From Pseudomonas protegens CHA0 (GTDB lineage: Bacteria; Pseudomonadota; Gammaproteobacteria; Pseudomonadales; Pseudomonadaceae): 64,000 nt of DNA. The notes below the pieces were generated by a model, which ran no database searches, was not told the DNA's origin, and saw nothing but the letters and a program-made list of their open reading frames with translations. The stretch spans positions 6,269,001 through 6,333,000 of the forward strand of contig NC_021237.1 in the NCBI RefSeq assembly GCF_000397205.1, in the 5' to 3' direction. The position numbers and the translations under genes were made by a program. Each line of letters starts with the position of its first letter. The stretch's first letter is position 1. This document shows positions 1 through 9,219 of this stretch, piece after piece.

Positions 1-432
1 CTGGTCATCCCGGAGCAGCATCCGCTGCGCGAGTTCAAGAAGGTCTCCATGAGCCAGGCAGCAGAGTTGCCGATGCTGTTGTTGGGAGAGGAGTTCCAGA
101 TCCGCCAGATCTGGCAGGCTCAACTGGCCAATCTGGGGCGGCGCCCGCAGGTGCAGGCGGAGCTGAACAACATGGCCGGGATTCTCGACAGCCTGCCCCA
201 TACACGGCTGGCCACCGTGCTTCCCGGGCGCTCCCAACAGCAGCACGGCAACAAGGAACTGTTGTGGAAACCGCTGAGCGAGCCCAGGGTGCCGCTAAAG
301 GTGGGGTTGGTCTGCCGGGATCTGCAGCGTCAACAGGGGACGCTGGAGCTGCTGCGCAGCTTGTTGGAAGACTCGATGAATGCGCAGGAGCCGCGCCTGG
401 GGGGAACTTCCGCCGTGGAGGTGCCGGGATAA
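1..432 (+). CDS. LysR-family transcriptional regulator, C-terminal part
   Basis: The reading frame is open from the first base (it enters with LVIPEQHPLREFKKVSM) and ends at TAA 430-432, so the gene begins outside the window. The segment looks like the effector-binding half of a CynR/CysB-type LysR regulator: a VIPxxHPL strand, a hydrophobic PMLLLGEEFQIRQIW helix, an MAGILDSL segment where many LysR proteins have a V-x-x-G-x-G-[IV]-x-x-LP loop, and a final VGLVCR strand followed by an amphipathic helix. The DNA-binding half is missing, so the target cannot be inferred. It is followed by a hairpin terminator and converges on the acyl-CoA dehydrogenase gene. Confidence 0.7.
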   Translation: MVIPEQHPLREFKKVSMSQAAELPMLLLGEEFQIRQIWQAQLANLGRRPQVQAELNNMAGILDSLPHTRLATVLPGRSQQQHGNKELLWKPLSEPRVPLKVGLVCRDLQRQQGTLELLRSLLEDSMNAQEPRLGGTSAVEVPG

Positions 433-466
433 GCCTGCCAAAATAAAAAACCCGGACAAAAGAAAA

Positions 467-487
467 CCCCGCCGAAGCGGGGCTTTG
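467..487 (+). terminator. Rho-independent terminator after the LysR gene
   Basis: CCCCGC-CGAA-GCGGGG stem-loop followed by CTTTG, 34 bases after the stop codon. The T-tract is short, so efficiency is uncertain. Confidence 0.6.
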
Positions 488-669
488 CAGACTGTTTCCC
501 TGACATCCTTTTCACTCCACCATCCTGGCGGAATCCTACGTGTCCGTGTTGTTGCTTTGCGCTTCCTGCGCGACGTCCATGTGAAGTAGATTAGCTTCAG
601 CCGTCATCTACCGATATGGACGATCAGCAGCACGTTATGTAAGAGATGACTTACAAACGCCCTTGCTGG
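488..669. other. Non-coding stretch between convergent genes
   Basis: About 180 bases with no credible gene. It holds a short dyad GCGCTTCCTGCGC near 557-569 and a GTGTCCGTGTTGTTG run. No promoter or RNA could be assigned. Confidence 0.4.
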
Positions 670-2448
670 TTAAAACTGCTCAGCCTGCAACAGGAACAGC
701 GATTCGCTACCGGCCTTGACCGAGGCGCTAAGCGAGTGGATACGCGGCAGCAGGCGGGCGAAGTAGAACCGCGCCGTCCCCAGTTTGCTGGCATAGAAGT
801 CGTCTTCCTGCTCCTTGCCCAACGCAGCCTTGGCCATCAGTGCCCACATGTAGGCGTAGGCGGTGTAGCCAAATACCTGCAGGTATTCCACCGACGCTGC
901 CCCGATTTCGTTGGGGTTGCTGGCGGACCGGTCCAATACCCAGGCGGTCAGCTCATCCAGATTGTCCAGCGCCGCGTTCAGCGGGCGGGTGAACTCCCCC
1001 CATTGCTCATCCGCCGTAGCGGTGAAATGGCGGATCTCGTCGGCAAACAGCTTATAGAACGCACCGCCGCTCCCGACGATCTTGCGTCCCACCAGATCCA
1101 GAGCCTGGATACCGTTGGTGCCCTCGTAAATCTGGGTAATCCGTACATCGCGTACCAGTTGTTCCTGGCCCCACTCACGGATATAGCCGTGGCCGCCGAA
1201 GATCTGCTGGCCATGAACCGTGGTTTCCAGACCCAGGTCGGTCAGGAAAGCCTTGGCCACCGGGGTCAGCAAAGCCACCAGGCTTTCCGCGCGCTTGCGG
1301 GTATCCGGATCTTCGCTGAACTTGGCGGTATCCAATTGCATCGCCACATAGGTGGAAAATGCCCGGCCGCCTTCGTTTGCAGCCTTCATGGTCAGCAGCA
1401 TGCGCCGCACATCCGGGTGCACAATGATCGGGTCGGCTACCTTGTCCTTGGCTTGCGGGCCGGTAGGCGAGCGGCTCTGCAGGCGATCACGGGCATATTC
1501 AATAGCGTTCTGGTAGGAACGCTCGCCAGTGGCCAGCCCCTGGATACCTACCCCCAAACGCTCGTAGTTCATCATGGTGAACATGGCCGCCAGGCCCTTG
1601 TTCGGTTCACCCACCAGGTAACCGATGGCCTGATCGAAGTTCATCACGCACGTGGCCGAAGCCTGGATGCCCATCTTGTGCTCGATCGAACCACAGGTCA
1701 CCGGGTTGCGCTCGCCCAGGCTGCCATCGGCATTGACCATGAACTTGGGCACCAGGAACAGGGAAATACCCTTGGGACCAGCCGGCGCATCCGGCAGCTT
1801 GGCCAGCACCAGGTGAATGATGTTTTCCGTCAGGTCGTGCTCACCACCGGTAATGAAGATCTTGGTTCCGCTGATGGCATAGGAACCGTCGGCCCGAGGC
1901 TCGGCCTTGGTGCGGATAATCCCCAGATCGGTACCGGCATGGGGCTCGGTCAGGCACATGGAGCCTGCCCAGACACCGGCATACATGTTCGGCAGGTAGG
2001 TGGCTTTCAGCTCTTCGCTGGCATGGGCGTTGATCGACAGGCAGGCCCCGGCAGTCAGCATCGGGTACAGGCCAAAGGCCAGGCTCGCGGAGTTGACCAT
2101 TTCCTCGACCTGGGCCGATACCGCCTTGGGCATGCCCATGCCGCCGAACTCGGGATCGCCACCCACACCGACCCAACCACCTTCGGCGTAGGTCTGATAG
2201 GCCTGTGGGAAACCTTCAGGGGTGGTCACCTCGGTGTTGTCCCAGTGGCAACCTTCCTCGTCGGCACCGCGACTCAGCGGAGCAATGCTTCTGGCGGTGA
2301 CTTTGCCCGCTTCCTCCAGAATCGCCTCGACCGTCTCGACATCCACAGTCTCAGCCAGAGCCGGCAACTGGGCCCAGAGTTTGGCGACCTCGAAAACTTC
2401 ATTGAGGACGAAGCGCATATCGCGCAAGGGCGCTTTGTAGTCAGCCAT
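670..2448 (-). CDS. Acyl-CoA dehydrogenase (FadE2/PA0508-like)
   Basis: A 592-aa flavoprotein of the large (about 600-aa) acyl-CoA dehydrogenase subgroup, which makes the trans-2-enoyl-CoA in the first step of beta-oxidation. The start is the ATG giving [13 protein letters not shown], the opening shared by its two paralogues here; a longer in-frame extension lacks family similarity. Visible motifs: the FAD/substrate loop CLTEPHAGTDLG, the [14 protein letters not shown] strand, the FGGHGYIREWG segment, and YEGTNGIQALDLVGRK, whose Glu is the expected catalytic base. It is the last of three paralogues on the minus strand. By remembered order it corresponds to P. aeruginosa PA0508 (FadE2); chain-length preference cannot be read from sequence. 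Confidence 0.9.
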   Translation of the reverse strand: MADYKAPLRDMRFVLNEVFEVAKLWAQLPALAETVDVETVEAILEEAGKVTARSIAPLSRGADEEGCHWDNTEVTTPEGFPQAYQTYAEGGWVGVGGDPEFGGMGMPKAVSAQVEEMVNSASLAFGLYPMLTAGACLSINAHASEELKATYLPNMYAGVWAGSMCLTEPHAGTDLGIIRTKAEPRADGSYAISGTKIFITGGEHDLTENIIHLVLAKLPDAPAGPKGISLFLVPKFMVNADGSLGERNPVTCGSIEHKMGIQASATCVMNFDQAIGYLVGEPNKGLAAMFTMMNYERLGVGIQGLATGERSYQNAIEYARDRLQSRSPTGPQAKDKVADPIIVHPDVRRMLLTMKAANEGGRAFSTYVAMQLDTAKFSEDPDTRKRAESLVALLTPVAKAFLTDLGLETTVHGQQIFGGHGYIREWGQEQLVRDVRITQIYEGTNGIQALDLVGRKIVGSGGAFYKLFADEIRHFTATADEQWGEFTRPLNAALDNLDELTAWVLDRSASNPNEIGAASVEYLQVFGYTAYAYMWALMAKAALGKEQEDDFYASKLGTARFYFARLLPRIHSLSASVKAGSESLFLLQAEQF

Positions 2449-2583
2449 GGCAAACCTCGCAAGAACTAAAAAAGCGGGCCGAAACGGACCCATTTAGAAA
2501 ACCAGAGTGTACCCGAACAACTTTTGCGACACATAGGGTCAACTAGTGACCTTTATGTAATTTTTAGTCACAGATATTCCCAA

Positions 2584-2620
2584 GCACGAAAAAACCCGCA
2601 GCAGCGGGCTTTGTTCGTGC
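2584..2620 (-). terminator. Terminator after acyl-CoA dehydrogenase 2
   Basis: On the minus strand, an AGCCCGC-TGCT-GCGGGTT hairpin runs into six T residues, nested in an outer GCACGAA/TTCGTGC dyad. It lies 11 bases past the stop of the gene at 2632. Confidence 0.75.
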
Positions 2621-2631
2621 CGCCCTAGCAG

Positions 2632-4428
2632 TTACAAGGCGAACAACTGCGCGGGAAGTTTCATCAGGCAATCACTGCCGGCCTCGATGGCCGCCCGATG
2701 AGCCCCCGTACGGGGCAGCAGGCGCTTGAAATAGAACTCGCAGGTGATCAGCTTGGCGGTGGCGAAGTCCTGGTCGCCCTGCCCGGCGTCCAGTTGCTGC
2801 TGGGCGACCAGAGCCATGCGCAACCAGAAATAGGCCAGGACGATGTAGCCGCTGTACATCAGGTAATCCAAGGCCGCGGCCCCCACTTCGTCGGGGTTGT
2901 TCATGGCTGCCATGCCGACCTTGGTGGTCAACTCGCCCCACTGACGGTTCAAGGCATCGAGTTGCGCGACATAAGCCTGGAGCTGCGGATGCTCGGCATG
3001 CGCGCTGCAGAACTTGTGCACAATCCGGGTAAAGCCCAGCAGCAGCTTGCCCTGGCTGCCCAGCACCTTGCGGCCCAGCAGGTCCAGGGCCTGGATGCCA
3101 TTGGTACCTTCATAGATCGGCGCAATGCGGCAATCACGTACCAACTGCTCCATGCCCCATTCGCGAATAAACCCATGACCGCCGAACACCTGCATGCCGT
3201 GGTTGGTCACTTCCAGCCCGGTCTCGGTCATGAAGGCCTTGCAGATCGGGGTGAGGAACGCCAGGAGGTTCTCGGCGTCCTGGCGCTGGGCTTCATCGCG
3301 GCTCAGATGCGCCACATCCAGCAACTGGGCGGTGAAGTAGGCCAGGGCCCGGTTGCCTTCGTTGAACGCCTTCATGGTCAGCAGCATGCGCCGCACATCA
3401 GGGTGGACGATGATCGGGTCCGCCGCCTTGTCCGGAGACTTGGGGCCGGTCAGCGACCGCATCTGCAAACGATCGTTGGCGTATCTGATCGCCCCCTGGA
3501 AGCTGGTTTCACCCAGACACAGGCCCTGCATTCCGGTCCCCAGGCGGGCGTGGTTCATCATGGTGAACATGCAGTTCAGGCCTTTGTTGGCCTGACCAAT
3601 CAGAAAGCCCCTGGCACCGTCGAAGTTCAGTACACAGGTCGCGGACGCCTTGATCCCCATCTTGTGCTCGATGGAGCCGCAGCTCACGCCATTGCGCTCG
3701 CCGGCCTCACCTGCCGCATCCGGCAGGAACTTGGGCACGATGAACAGCGAAATACCCTTGGTTCCGGCCGGCGCGTCCGGCAGCTTGGCCAACACCAGGT
3801 GAACGATGTTCTCGCTCATGTCATGCTCGCCGGCGGAGATGAAGATCTTGCTCCCCGTCACCGCATAGCTGCCGTCTGCCTGGGGCACCGCGCGAGTCTT
3901 GATGATGCCAAGATCAGTGCCGCAATGGGCTTCGGTCAGGCACATGGTGCCGGTCCATTGCCCGGCGGTGAGCTTGCCCAGGTACAACTGCTTCTGTTCC
4001 GCGCTGCCATGGGCATGAATAGCCGACATGGCACCGTGGGTCAGGCCCGGGTACATGCCCCAGGAGGTGTTGCTGGAGCCCACCATCTCGCTGATCACCA
4101 GCCCCAGCGAGTGGGGCAGTCCCTGGCCGCCATAGGCCGGATCGGCGGCCAACCCGTGCCAGCCGCCTTCAACGTACTGGGCGAAGGCCTGCTTGAAGCC
4201 CTTGGGCGTGGTGACCACGCCGTTATCAAAGTGGCAACCTTCCTCGTCACCGGAACGGTTCAACGGGGCCAGGACGTTTTCGCAGAATTTCGCGCCTTCC
4301 TCGAGGATGGCACTGACCATGTCCGGACTGGCGTCAGTGGCCCCCAACGCCGCGTAACTGGCATGAAAGTCGAAGACGTGATCGATCAGAAAGCGCATGT
4401 CGCGCAAGGGGGCTTGATACTCGGGCAT
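2632..4428 (-). CDS. Acyl-CoA dehydrogenase (PA0507-like)
   Basis: A 598-aa protein with the same layout as its neighbours: N-terminal helical domain starting MPEYQAPLRDMRF, a central beta domain with CLTEAHCGTDLG and MGIKASATCVLNFD, and a C-terminal helical domain with FGGHGFIREWG and [16 protein letters not shown] carrying the presumed catalytic Glu. It should oxidise acyl-CoA to enoyl-CoA and pass electrons to ETF. A terminator follows it, so it need not be co-transcribed with the next gene. It is closer in sequence to the paralogue at 6033 than to the one at 670, which suggests duplication in place. Substrate length unknown. Confidence 0.9.
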   Translation of the reverse strand: MPEYQAPLRDMRFLIDHVFDFHASYAALGATDASPDMVSAILEEGAKFCENVLAPLNRSGDEEGCHFDNGVVTTPKGFKQAFAQYVEGGWHGLAADPAYGGQGLPHSLGLVISEMVGSSNTSWGMYPGLTHGAMSAIHAHGSAEQKQLYLGKLTAGQWTGTMCLTEAHCGTDLGIIKTRAVPQADGSYAVTGSKIFISAGEHDMSENIVHLVLAKLPDAPAGTKGISLFIVPKFLPDAAGEAGERNGVSCGSIEHKMGIKASATCVLNFDGARGFLIGQANKGLNCMFTMMNHARLGTGMQGLCLGETSFQGAIRYANDRLQMRSLTGPKSPDKAADPIIVHPDVRRMLLTMKAFNEGNRALAYFTAQLLDVAHLSRDEAQRQDAENLLAFLTPICKAFMTETGLEVTNHGMQVFGGHGFIREWGMEQLVRDCRIAPIYEGTNGIQALDLLGRKVLGSQGKLLLGFTRIVHKFCSAHAEHPQLQAYVAQLDALNRQWGELTTKVGMAAMNNPDEVGAAALDYLMYSGYIVLAYFWLRMALVAQQQLDAGQGDQDFATAKLITCEFYFKRLLPRTGAHRAAIEAGSDCLMKLPAQLFAL

Positions 4429-4519
4429 GGTGGTTTCTCCGGCAGCAGATCAGACCAACCTACTGCCGCCGCCCTCAGCCTGCCAATGACTGTGCAGGCG
4501 CTGAATGCGCCATCATCAC

Positions 4520-5860
4520 TCAACCCGCAGCTGTATCCATGCGCACCGCACCGCGGCGGTTCTGCCCGAATGCAATGACACAGTTACGCCCCGCCCCCTT
4601 GGCGCTGTAGAGCGCCTGGTCTGCAGCCTTGAGCACTTCCTCCGGAGTCCGGTGCTCTGCCAGCCGCTCGGCGACGCCGATACTGATGGTCACCGAGACA
4701 CTGGACGCGGCAGCGACACCGCGACGCTGGCGACCCTGCTGGTCGTCCTGAGGGCGGTTGTCCTGATTACGCAGTTGAATGTTGTAGGTGGCGATGATCT
4801 CGCGAATCATCTCCAGATGCGGCATGCATTCGTCCATGGTCTTGCCGGCGAACACCACGGCAAACTCCTCGCCTCCGTAACGGTAGGCCCGGCCGCCCCC
4901 GGTGACTTTCGAGAGCTTGCTGGCCACCAGGCGCAACACCTGGTCGCCCACATCGTGCCCGTGGGTGTCATTGAATTTCTTGAAGTGATCGACGTCGGTC
5001 ATCGCCAGCACATAGTTGCGCCCCAGGCGCTGCATGCGCTCGTTAAGCGCCCGGCGTCCCGGCAGGCCGGTCAGTTCGTCGCGGAACGCCATCTGGTAGG
5101 CCTCGTGGGCGACAGCAGCAGCGATCATCAGCATCACCTGGCTGCACATGATGTTCAGGGTGAACGGCAGGATGAAGGTCTTGGGCAGCATCCAGAACAG
5201 CCCCAGAAGCCCCACCAGCTGCGCCGCGTGCAGCGGACGCGGGCTGCGCCAGTACTGGATCGCCAGCAGCAGGAAGGCTGCGAAGAACACTGGATACGAC
5301 AACTGGATCAAACTCATCCAACTGCCATGCAGGGCCGGCCAGCGGATCTCCGCCAACCAGTTCAGCAGAGCCTGCGGGTAACTCTGCTCGAGCCCCAGAG
5401 CCACACTGCCGAAGGCCAGCAGCACGGCAAAACGCGCCACCATGTCCTGGAACAGGTGCGTGCGCTCCTGCCAGGCAGCGAACAGTCCGAACAACAGCGG
5501 CAGCAACAGGCAGCAGAGATGGAACACCACCGCCGCGTCCTCCCGGACCCTGCCGTTGTCCCGGTAGTAGTCGGTCTGGGTGTCCAGCAGGAAATAGGCG
5601 ATGTACACAGTGACCATCAAAAACAGTTCGCGCTGGCGCCGATATACCGCGCAATACGCCCCGCCCAGCAACAGCACCAAGGTTGGCAGCACGTTGAACA
5701 GCGAGGTGAAGAAGACGTTGAGGTCCTTGACGTAGGCGGCCGCCAGCCCCGCAAGCAGAAGCAGTAAAGACGGTACAAAGTGACTGAAACGTACAGCGAA
5801 AGAACGCGGCAAGGGTAAAACTCCGACCCGGCTGATCAATGAATGGCATTGTGCCTTCAT
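4520..5860 (-). CDS. Membrane-bound diguanylate cyclase (GGDEF)
   Basis: A 446-aa protein. Residues about 20-250 hold roughly six hydrophobic segments (for example SLLLLLAGLAAAYV and VFFAAFLLLAIQYW). Residues about 258-425 form a GGDEF domain: DELTGLPGRRALNE, DVDHFKKFNDTHGHDVGD, and an active-site GGEEF at about 329-333, so c-di-GMP synthesis is likely. No RxxD inhibitory site is seen just before GGEEF, so product inhibition at the usual I-site is not expected. The sensor part is not a domain I can name. It lies between two acyl-CoA dehydrogenase paralogues in the same direction, with no overlap to either. Confidence 0.88.
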   Translation of the reverse strand: MKAQCHSLISRVGVLPLPRSFAVRFSHFVPSLLLLLAGLAAAYVKDLNVFFTSLFNVLPTLVLLLGGAYCAVYRRQRELFLMVTVYIAYFLLDTQTDYYRDNGRVREDAAVVFHLCCLLLPLLFGLFAAWQERTHLFQDMVARFAVLLAFGSVALGLEQSYPQALLNWLAEIRWPALHGSWMSLIQLSYPVFFAAFLLLAIQYWRSPRPLHAAQLVGLLGLFWMLPKTFILPFTLNIMCSQVMLMIAAAVAHEAYQMAFRDELTGLPGRRALNERMQRLGRNYVLAMTDVDHFKKFNDTHGHDVGDQVLRLVASKLSKVTGGGRAYRYGGEEFAVVFAGKTMDECMPHLEMIREIIATYNIQLRNQDNRPQDDQQGRQRRGVAAASSVSVTISIGVAERLAEHRTPEEVLKAADQALYSAKGAGRNCVIAFGQNRRGAVRMDTAAG

Positions 5861-5977
5861 TTGTTGAAGTTAAGCACACGCGGTGTGATGGACATCACAT
5901 TGCCATCTCTTTAACGGCAGGAAATCGCTTCTGCTTAGCGATTTAGTCGGGAATTTTCATGAAGATTCTGCGGGCAT

Positions 5978-6014
5978 AAAAAAACCGCTCGCTCCAAGGG
6001 GCGAACGGCTTTTC
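5978..6014 (-). terminator. Terminator after acyl-CoA dehydrogenase 1
   Basis: Minus-strand hairpin AGCCGTTCGCCCC-TTGG-AGCGAGCGGTT, with two wobble-type pairs, followed by a run of T. It lies 19 bases past the stop of the gene at 6033. Confidence 0.75.
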
Positions 6015-6032
6015 GAACCACTGCGGTCGGGC

Positions 6033-7838
6033 TTAGTAAGCCAGGCCGAAGTCTTCTTCCTTCATGTCCATCAGGTTGTTGGCACCCGAAAGCATGGTTG
6101 CAACGTGAGTGCGGGTACGCGGCAGGATGCGCTGGAAGTAGAAACGCGCGGTCTGCAGCTTGGCGGTGTAGAAAGCCTCTTCGGTGGTGCCGGCTGCCAG
6201 CTTTTCAGCCGCCAGGCGTGCCATGTCGGCCCAGAAGTAGGCCAGGCAGGCATAACCGGAGTACATCAGGTAGTCCACGGAGGCCGCGCCGACTTCTTCG
6301 CGATCTTTCATGGCAGCCATACCGACCTTCATGGTCAGCTCGCCCCATTCTTTGTTCAGTGCAGCCAGAGGTGCGACGAATTCCTTGACGGCTTCGTTGC
6401 CTTCGTTGTTCTGGCAGAACTTGTGGACGATCTTGGTAAAGCCTTTCAGAGCCTCGCCCTGAGTCATCAGCACTTTACGGCCCAGCAGGTCGAGTGCCTG
6501 GATACCGGTGGTGCCTTCGTACAGCATCGAGATACGGCTGTCGCGAACGTTCTGCTCCATGCCCCACTCGGCGATGAAGCCGTGGCCGCCATAGATCTGC
6601 ACACCGTGGTTGGCGGATTCAAAACCAACTTCAGTCATGAACGCCTTGGCGATCGGAGTCATGAACGCCAGCAGTGCGTCGGCTTTCTTCTTCTCTTCTT
6701 CATCCACACCGTACTTGACGATATCGACCTGCTTGGCAGTGAAGTAGACCATTGCCCGGTTGCCTTCGGCGAAGGCCTTCATGGTCAGCAGCATGCGGCG
6801 CACGTCAGGGTGCACGATGATCGGGTCGGCAGCCTTGTCCGGCGCTTTCGGGCCAGTCAGGGAGCGCATTTGCAGGCGATCGCGAGCGTACTTCAGGCCG
6901 CCCTGGAAGCCGATTTCGGCATGGGCCAGGCCTTGCAGAGCGGTACCCAGGCGCGCGGTGTTCATAAAGGTGAACATGCAGTTCAGGCCTTTGTTCGCCG
7001 GGCCGATGAGGAAACCGGTGGCCGCGTCGAAGTTCATCACGCAGGTGGCGTTACCGTGGATCCCCATCTTGTGCTCCAGGGAACCACAGCTCACGGCGTT
7101 GCGCTGACCTACGCTGCCATCAGCGTTAGGCAGGAACTTGGGCACGATGAACAGCGAAATACCCTTGGTACCGGCCGGTGCGTCCGGCAGGCGCGCCAGA
7201 ACGATGTGGACGATGTTGTCGGCCATATCGTGTTCACCGGCAGAGATGAAGATCTTGGTGCCAGTGACTTTGTAGGAACCATCGGCCTGAGGTTCGGCCT
7301 TGGTGCGCAGCATGCCCAGGTCGGTGCCGCAGTGCGGCTCGGTCAGGCACATGGTGCCGGTCCATTCTCCGGACACCAGCTTGGTCAGGTAGGCCTCTTG
7401 CTGCTCGGCAGTACCGTGCTCGGAAATGGTGTTCATCGCGCCATGGGACAGGCCAGGGTACATGCCCCACGACCAGTTGGCTTCGCCAACCATTTCGCTG
7501 ACCGCCAGGCCCAGGGATTCAGGCAGGCCCTGACCACCGTGCTCAACGTCGTGAGCCAGGCTTGGCCAGCCGCCTTCGACGAATTGCTTGTAGGCTTCCT
7601 TGAAGCCGGTAGGGGTCTTAACGCCGGATTCACTCCAGGTGCAACCTTCCAGGTCGCCCACACGGTTCAGCGGAGCCAGCACCTGCTCACAAAACTTGGC
7701 ACCTTCCTCGAGAATGGCGTCAACCATGTCCGGAGTGGCGTCCTGGCAAGCCGGGAGGCTCTGATAATGCGCCTCATAGCCGAGCAGCTCGTCACGAACG
7801 AAGCGAATATCACGCAAGGGGGCCTTGTAGTCAGGCAT
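6033..7838 (-). CDS. Acyl-CoA dehydrogenase (FadE1/PA0506-like)
   Basis: A 601-aa acyl-CoA dehydrogenase starting [13 protein letters not shown]. It carries [37 protein letters not shown] and [16 protein letters not shown], where the Glu is the expected catalytic base. It is the most upstream of the three paralogues and ends at its own terminator. Length and place next to the small protein at 8135 and the bio genes match P. aeruginosa PA0506 as I remember it, a long-chain enzyme called FadE1; the equivalence is an inference. About 300 bases of upstream DNA are free for a promoter, but no operator was recognised there. Confidence 0.9.
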   Translation of the reverse strand: MPDYKAPLRDIRFVRDELLGYEAHYQSLPACQDATPDMVDAILEEGAKFCEQVLAPLNRVGDLEGCTWSESGVKTPTGFKEAYKQFVEGGWPSLAHDVEHGGQGLPESLGLAVSEMVGEANWSWGMYPGLSHGAMNTISEHGTAEQQEAYLTKLVSGEWTGTMCLTEPHCGTDLGMLRTKAEPQADGSYKVTGTKIFISAGEHDMADNIVHIVLARLPDAPAGTKGISLFIVPKFLPNADGSVGQRNAVSCGSLEHKMGIHGNATCVMNFDAATGFLIGPANKGLNCMFTFMNTARLGTALQGLAHAEIGFQGGLKYARDRLQMRSLTGPKAPDKAADPIIVHPDVRRMLLTMKAFAEGNRAMVYFTAKQVDIVKYGVDEEEKKKADALLAFMTPIAKAFMTEVGFESANHGVQIYGGHGFIAEWGMEQNVRDSRISMLYEGTTGIQALDLLGRKVLMTQGEALKGFTKIVHKFCQNNEGNEAVKEFVAPLAALNKEWGELTMKVGMAAMKDREEVGAASVDYLMYSGYACLAYFWADMARLAAEKLAAGTTEEAFYTAKLQTARFYFQRILPRTRTHVATMLSGANNLMDMKEEDFGLAY

Positions 7839-8090
7839 AGCGATAAACCTCTGCTGATGTAACCGGGAATGAACAACCGCGTTGAGTTTTTATAGCGGTC
7901 AAACAGTTGTTTGAAACATACGTTTACGCCCAAATCTTGTCAAGCGTCGCGCCAATGCCTTTCGTCATCGAAACAAAATGCATACGCAGGCGAACACCCA
8001 CGGCACTGCCATGAAGTGTAGAAGCCGACGCACCGGCAATCAGTCAGGGAAAGGAATCAGCGAGAGCCGCTATCAACAGAAAAGGCATGA

Positions 8091-8124
8091 AAAAGCCCGG
8101 TCTCTTTGGGAGGCCGGGCTTTTG
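8091..8124 (-). terminator. Terminator after the 98-aa protein gene
   Basis: Minus-strand AAAAGCCCGG hairpin: AGCCCGG and CCGGGCT arms around a 13-base loop, followed by TTTTT. It lies about 11 bases past the stop at 8135. Confidence 0.75.
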
Positions 8125-8134
8125 CAGAGGGTAA

Positions 8135-8431
8135 TCAGGCGTAGGTATCGATCAGGGTGCCGAGGACTTCATCCGAGGCCTTGGCGACATTGACGCCCAG
8201 TTCTGCCTGGATCTTGCCCATGGACATATCCACCATGCTGCTGGCCAGATCCGATTCCTGGCTGCGATCCACAGCGCGCAGGCGGTCAACCTGGACATCC
8301 GACGACTGGCTGCCGGCAGAGCGTTCAACTGCAGTGCTGGCAATCTGGCCGGCGGCTTGATCGACGCGATTCTGCCCGGTCTGGATAGCGTTCAGCCCGG
8401 CGTAGAAAGCGGTGTTCCCGGAGATTTGCAT
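8135..8431 (-). CDS. Small conserved protein resembling flagellar rod/hook ends
   Basis: A 98-aa protein starting MQISGNTAFYAGLNAIQTG. The N-terminal pattern (a short strand, then an Ala/Gly/Gln-rich amphipathic helix) and the C-terminal ASSMVDMSMGKIQAELGVNV resemble the terminal helices of flagellar rod, hook and flagellin proteins, but the central domains are missing. No signal peptide or membrane segment is seen. It sits between bioD and the acyl-CoA dehydrogenase cluster with its own terminator, the position of PA0505 as I remember it. Function unknown; a vestigial axial protein or a small secreted protein are both possible. Confidence 0.75.
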   Translation of the reverse strand: MQISGNTAFYAGLNAIQTGQNRVDQAAGQIASTAVERSAGSQSSDVQVDRLRAVDRSQESDLASSMVDMSMGKIQAELGVNVAKASDEVLGTLIDTYA

Positions 8432-8538
8432 GGGAGAACTCGACCTTGAGAATGAGTGACAGGTGTCATTGAAGCAGACCCGTCAAGAAAACACCCGTCA
8501 AAAACACTAATGGCAATATGCCTTGCAATAGGCAAAAT

Positions 8539-9219
8539 CTAGTCCAGCAGATCCAGTTGCAAATGCTCGGCCACCGCCTCGGCGCTGGCCGGCTTGAGTT
8601 TCGGCACCCTGCCCAGGCACGGGGCCGGCAAGCGTTCGGCCAGGGTTGCGAGGTTTTCCTCCAGACGAGAGGTCTTTGGATCGATGATATTGGCCACCCA
8701 CCCCGCCAGTTGCAGGCCGTCCTGAGCGATGGCTTCGGCCGTCAGCAACGCATGATTGATGCAACCCAGACGCACGCCCACCACCAGGATCACCGGCAAC
8801 CCCAGCGCCATGGCCAGATCCGACAGATTGTCCTGGTCTGCCAGGGGGACCCGCCAACCACCCGCGCCTTCAATCAGCGTGAAGTCCGCGCCCTTGGCCA
8901 GCAGATGGCGCATGGGCGTCAACAGCGACTGCACGGTCAGCGCAACCCCGGCCTCTCGCGCTGCCAGATGAGGGGCGATGGCCGGTTCGAAGGCAACCGG
9001 ATTCACTTCTGCATAGGCCAACGGCAACGAAGACTGCGCCTGCAATGCCAGGGCATCGGCGTTACGCAGGCCCTTGGCCGTCAGCTCGCAACCCGAAGCC
9101 ACCGGCTTGCCCGCAGCAGTACTCAGGCCGGCCAGACGCGCCGCATGCAGCAAGCCGGCCGCAATGGTGGTTTTCCCCACATCGGTATCGGTACCCGTAA
9201 TGAAGTAGGCAGGGCTCAT
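8539..9219 (-). CDS. bioD: Dethiobiotin synthetase BioD
   Basis: A 226-aa enzyme that carboxylates 7,8-diaminononanoate with ATP and CO2 to give dethiobiotin, the last step before BioB. The P-loop [10 protein letters not shown] is at residues about 8-17, followed by KPVASGCE and the [10 protein letters not shown] loop typical of BioD. The start ATG overlaps the bioC stop by four bases (ATGA), so translation is probably coupled. It is the last gene of the bioF-H-C-D run. No biotin-operon operator was recognised. Confidence 0.97.
   Translation of the reverse strand: MSPAYFITGTDTDVGKTTIAAGLLHAARLAGLSTAAGKPVASGCELTAKGLRNADALALQAQSSLPLAYAEVNPVAFEPAIAPHLAAREAGVALTVQSLLTPMRHLLAKGADFTLIEGAGGWRVPLADQDNLSDLAMALGLPVILVVGVRLGCINHALLTAEAIAQDGLQLAGWVANIIDPKTSRLEENLATLAERLPAPCLGRVPKLKPASAEAVAEHLQLDLLD

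Noticed and set aside
646..2469. 607-aa reading frame opposite the acyl-CoA dehydrogenase
   Set aside because: It mirrors a well-conserved gene on the other strand; in high-GC DNA long antisense frames are expected. The product shows no recognisable motif.
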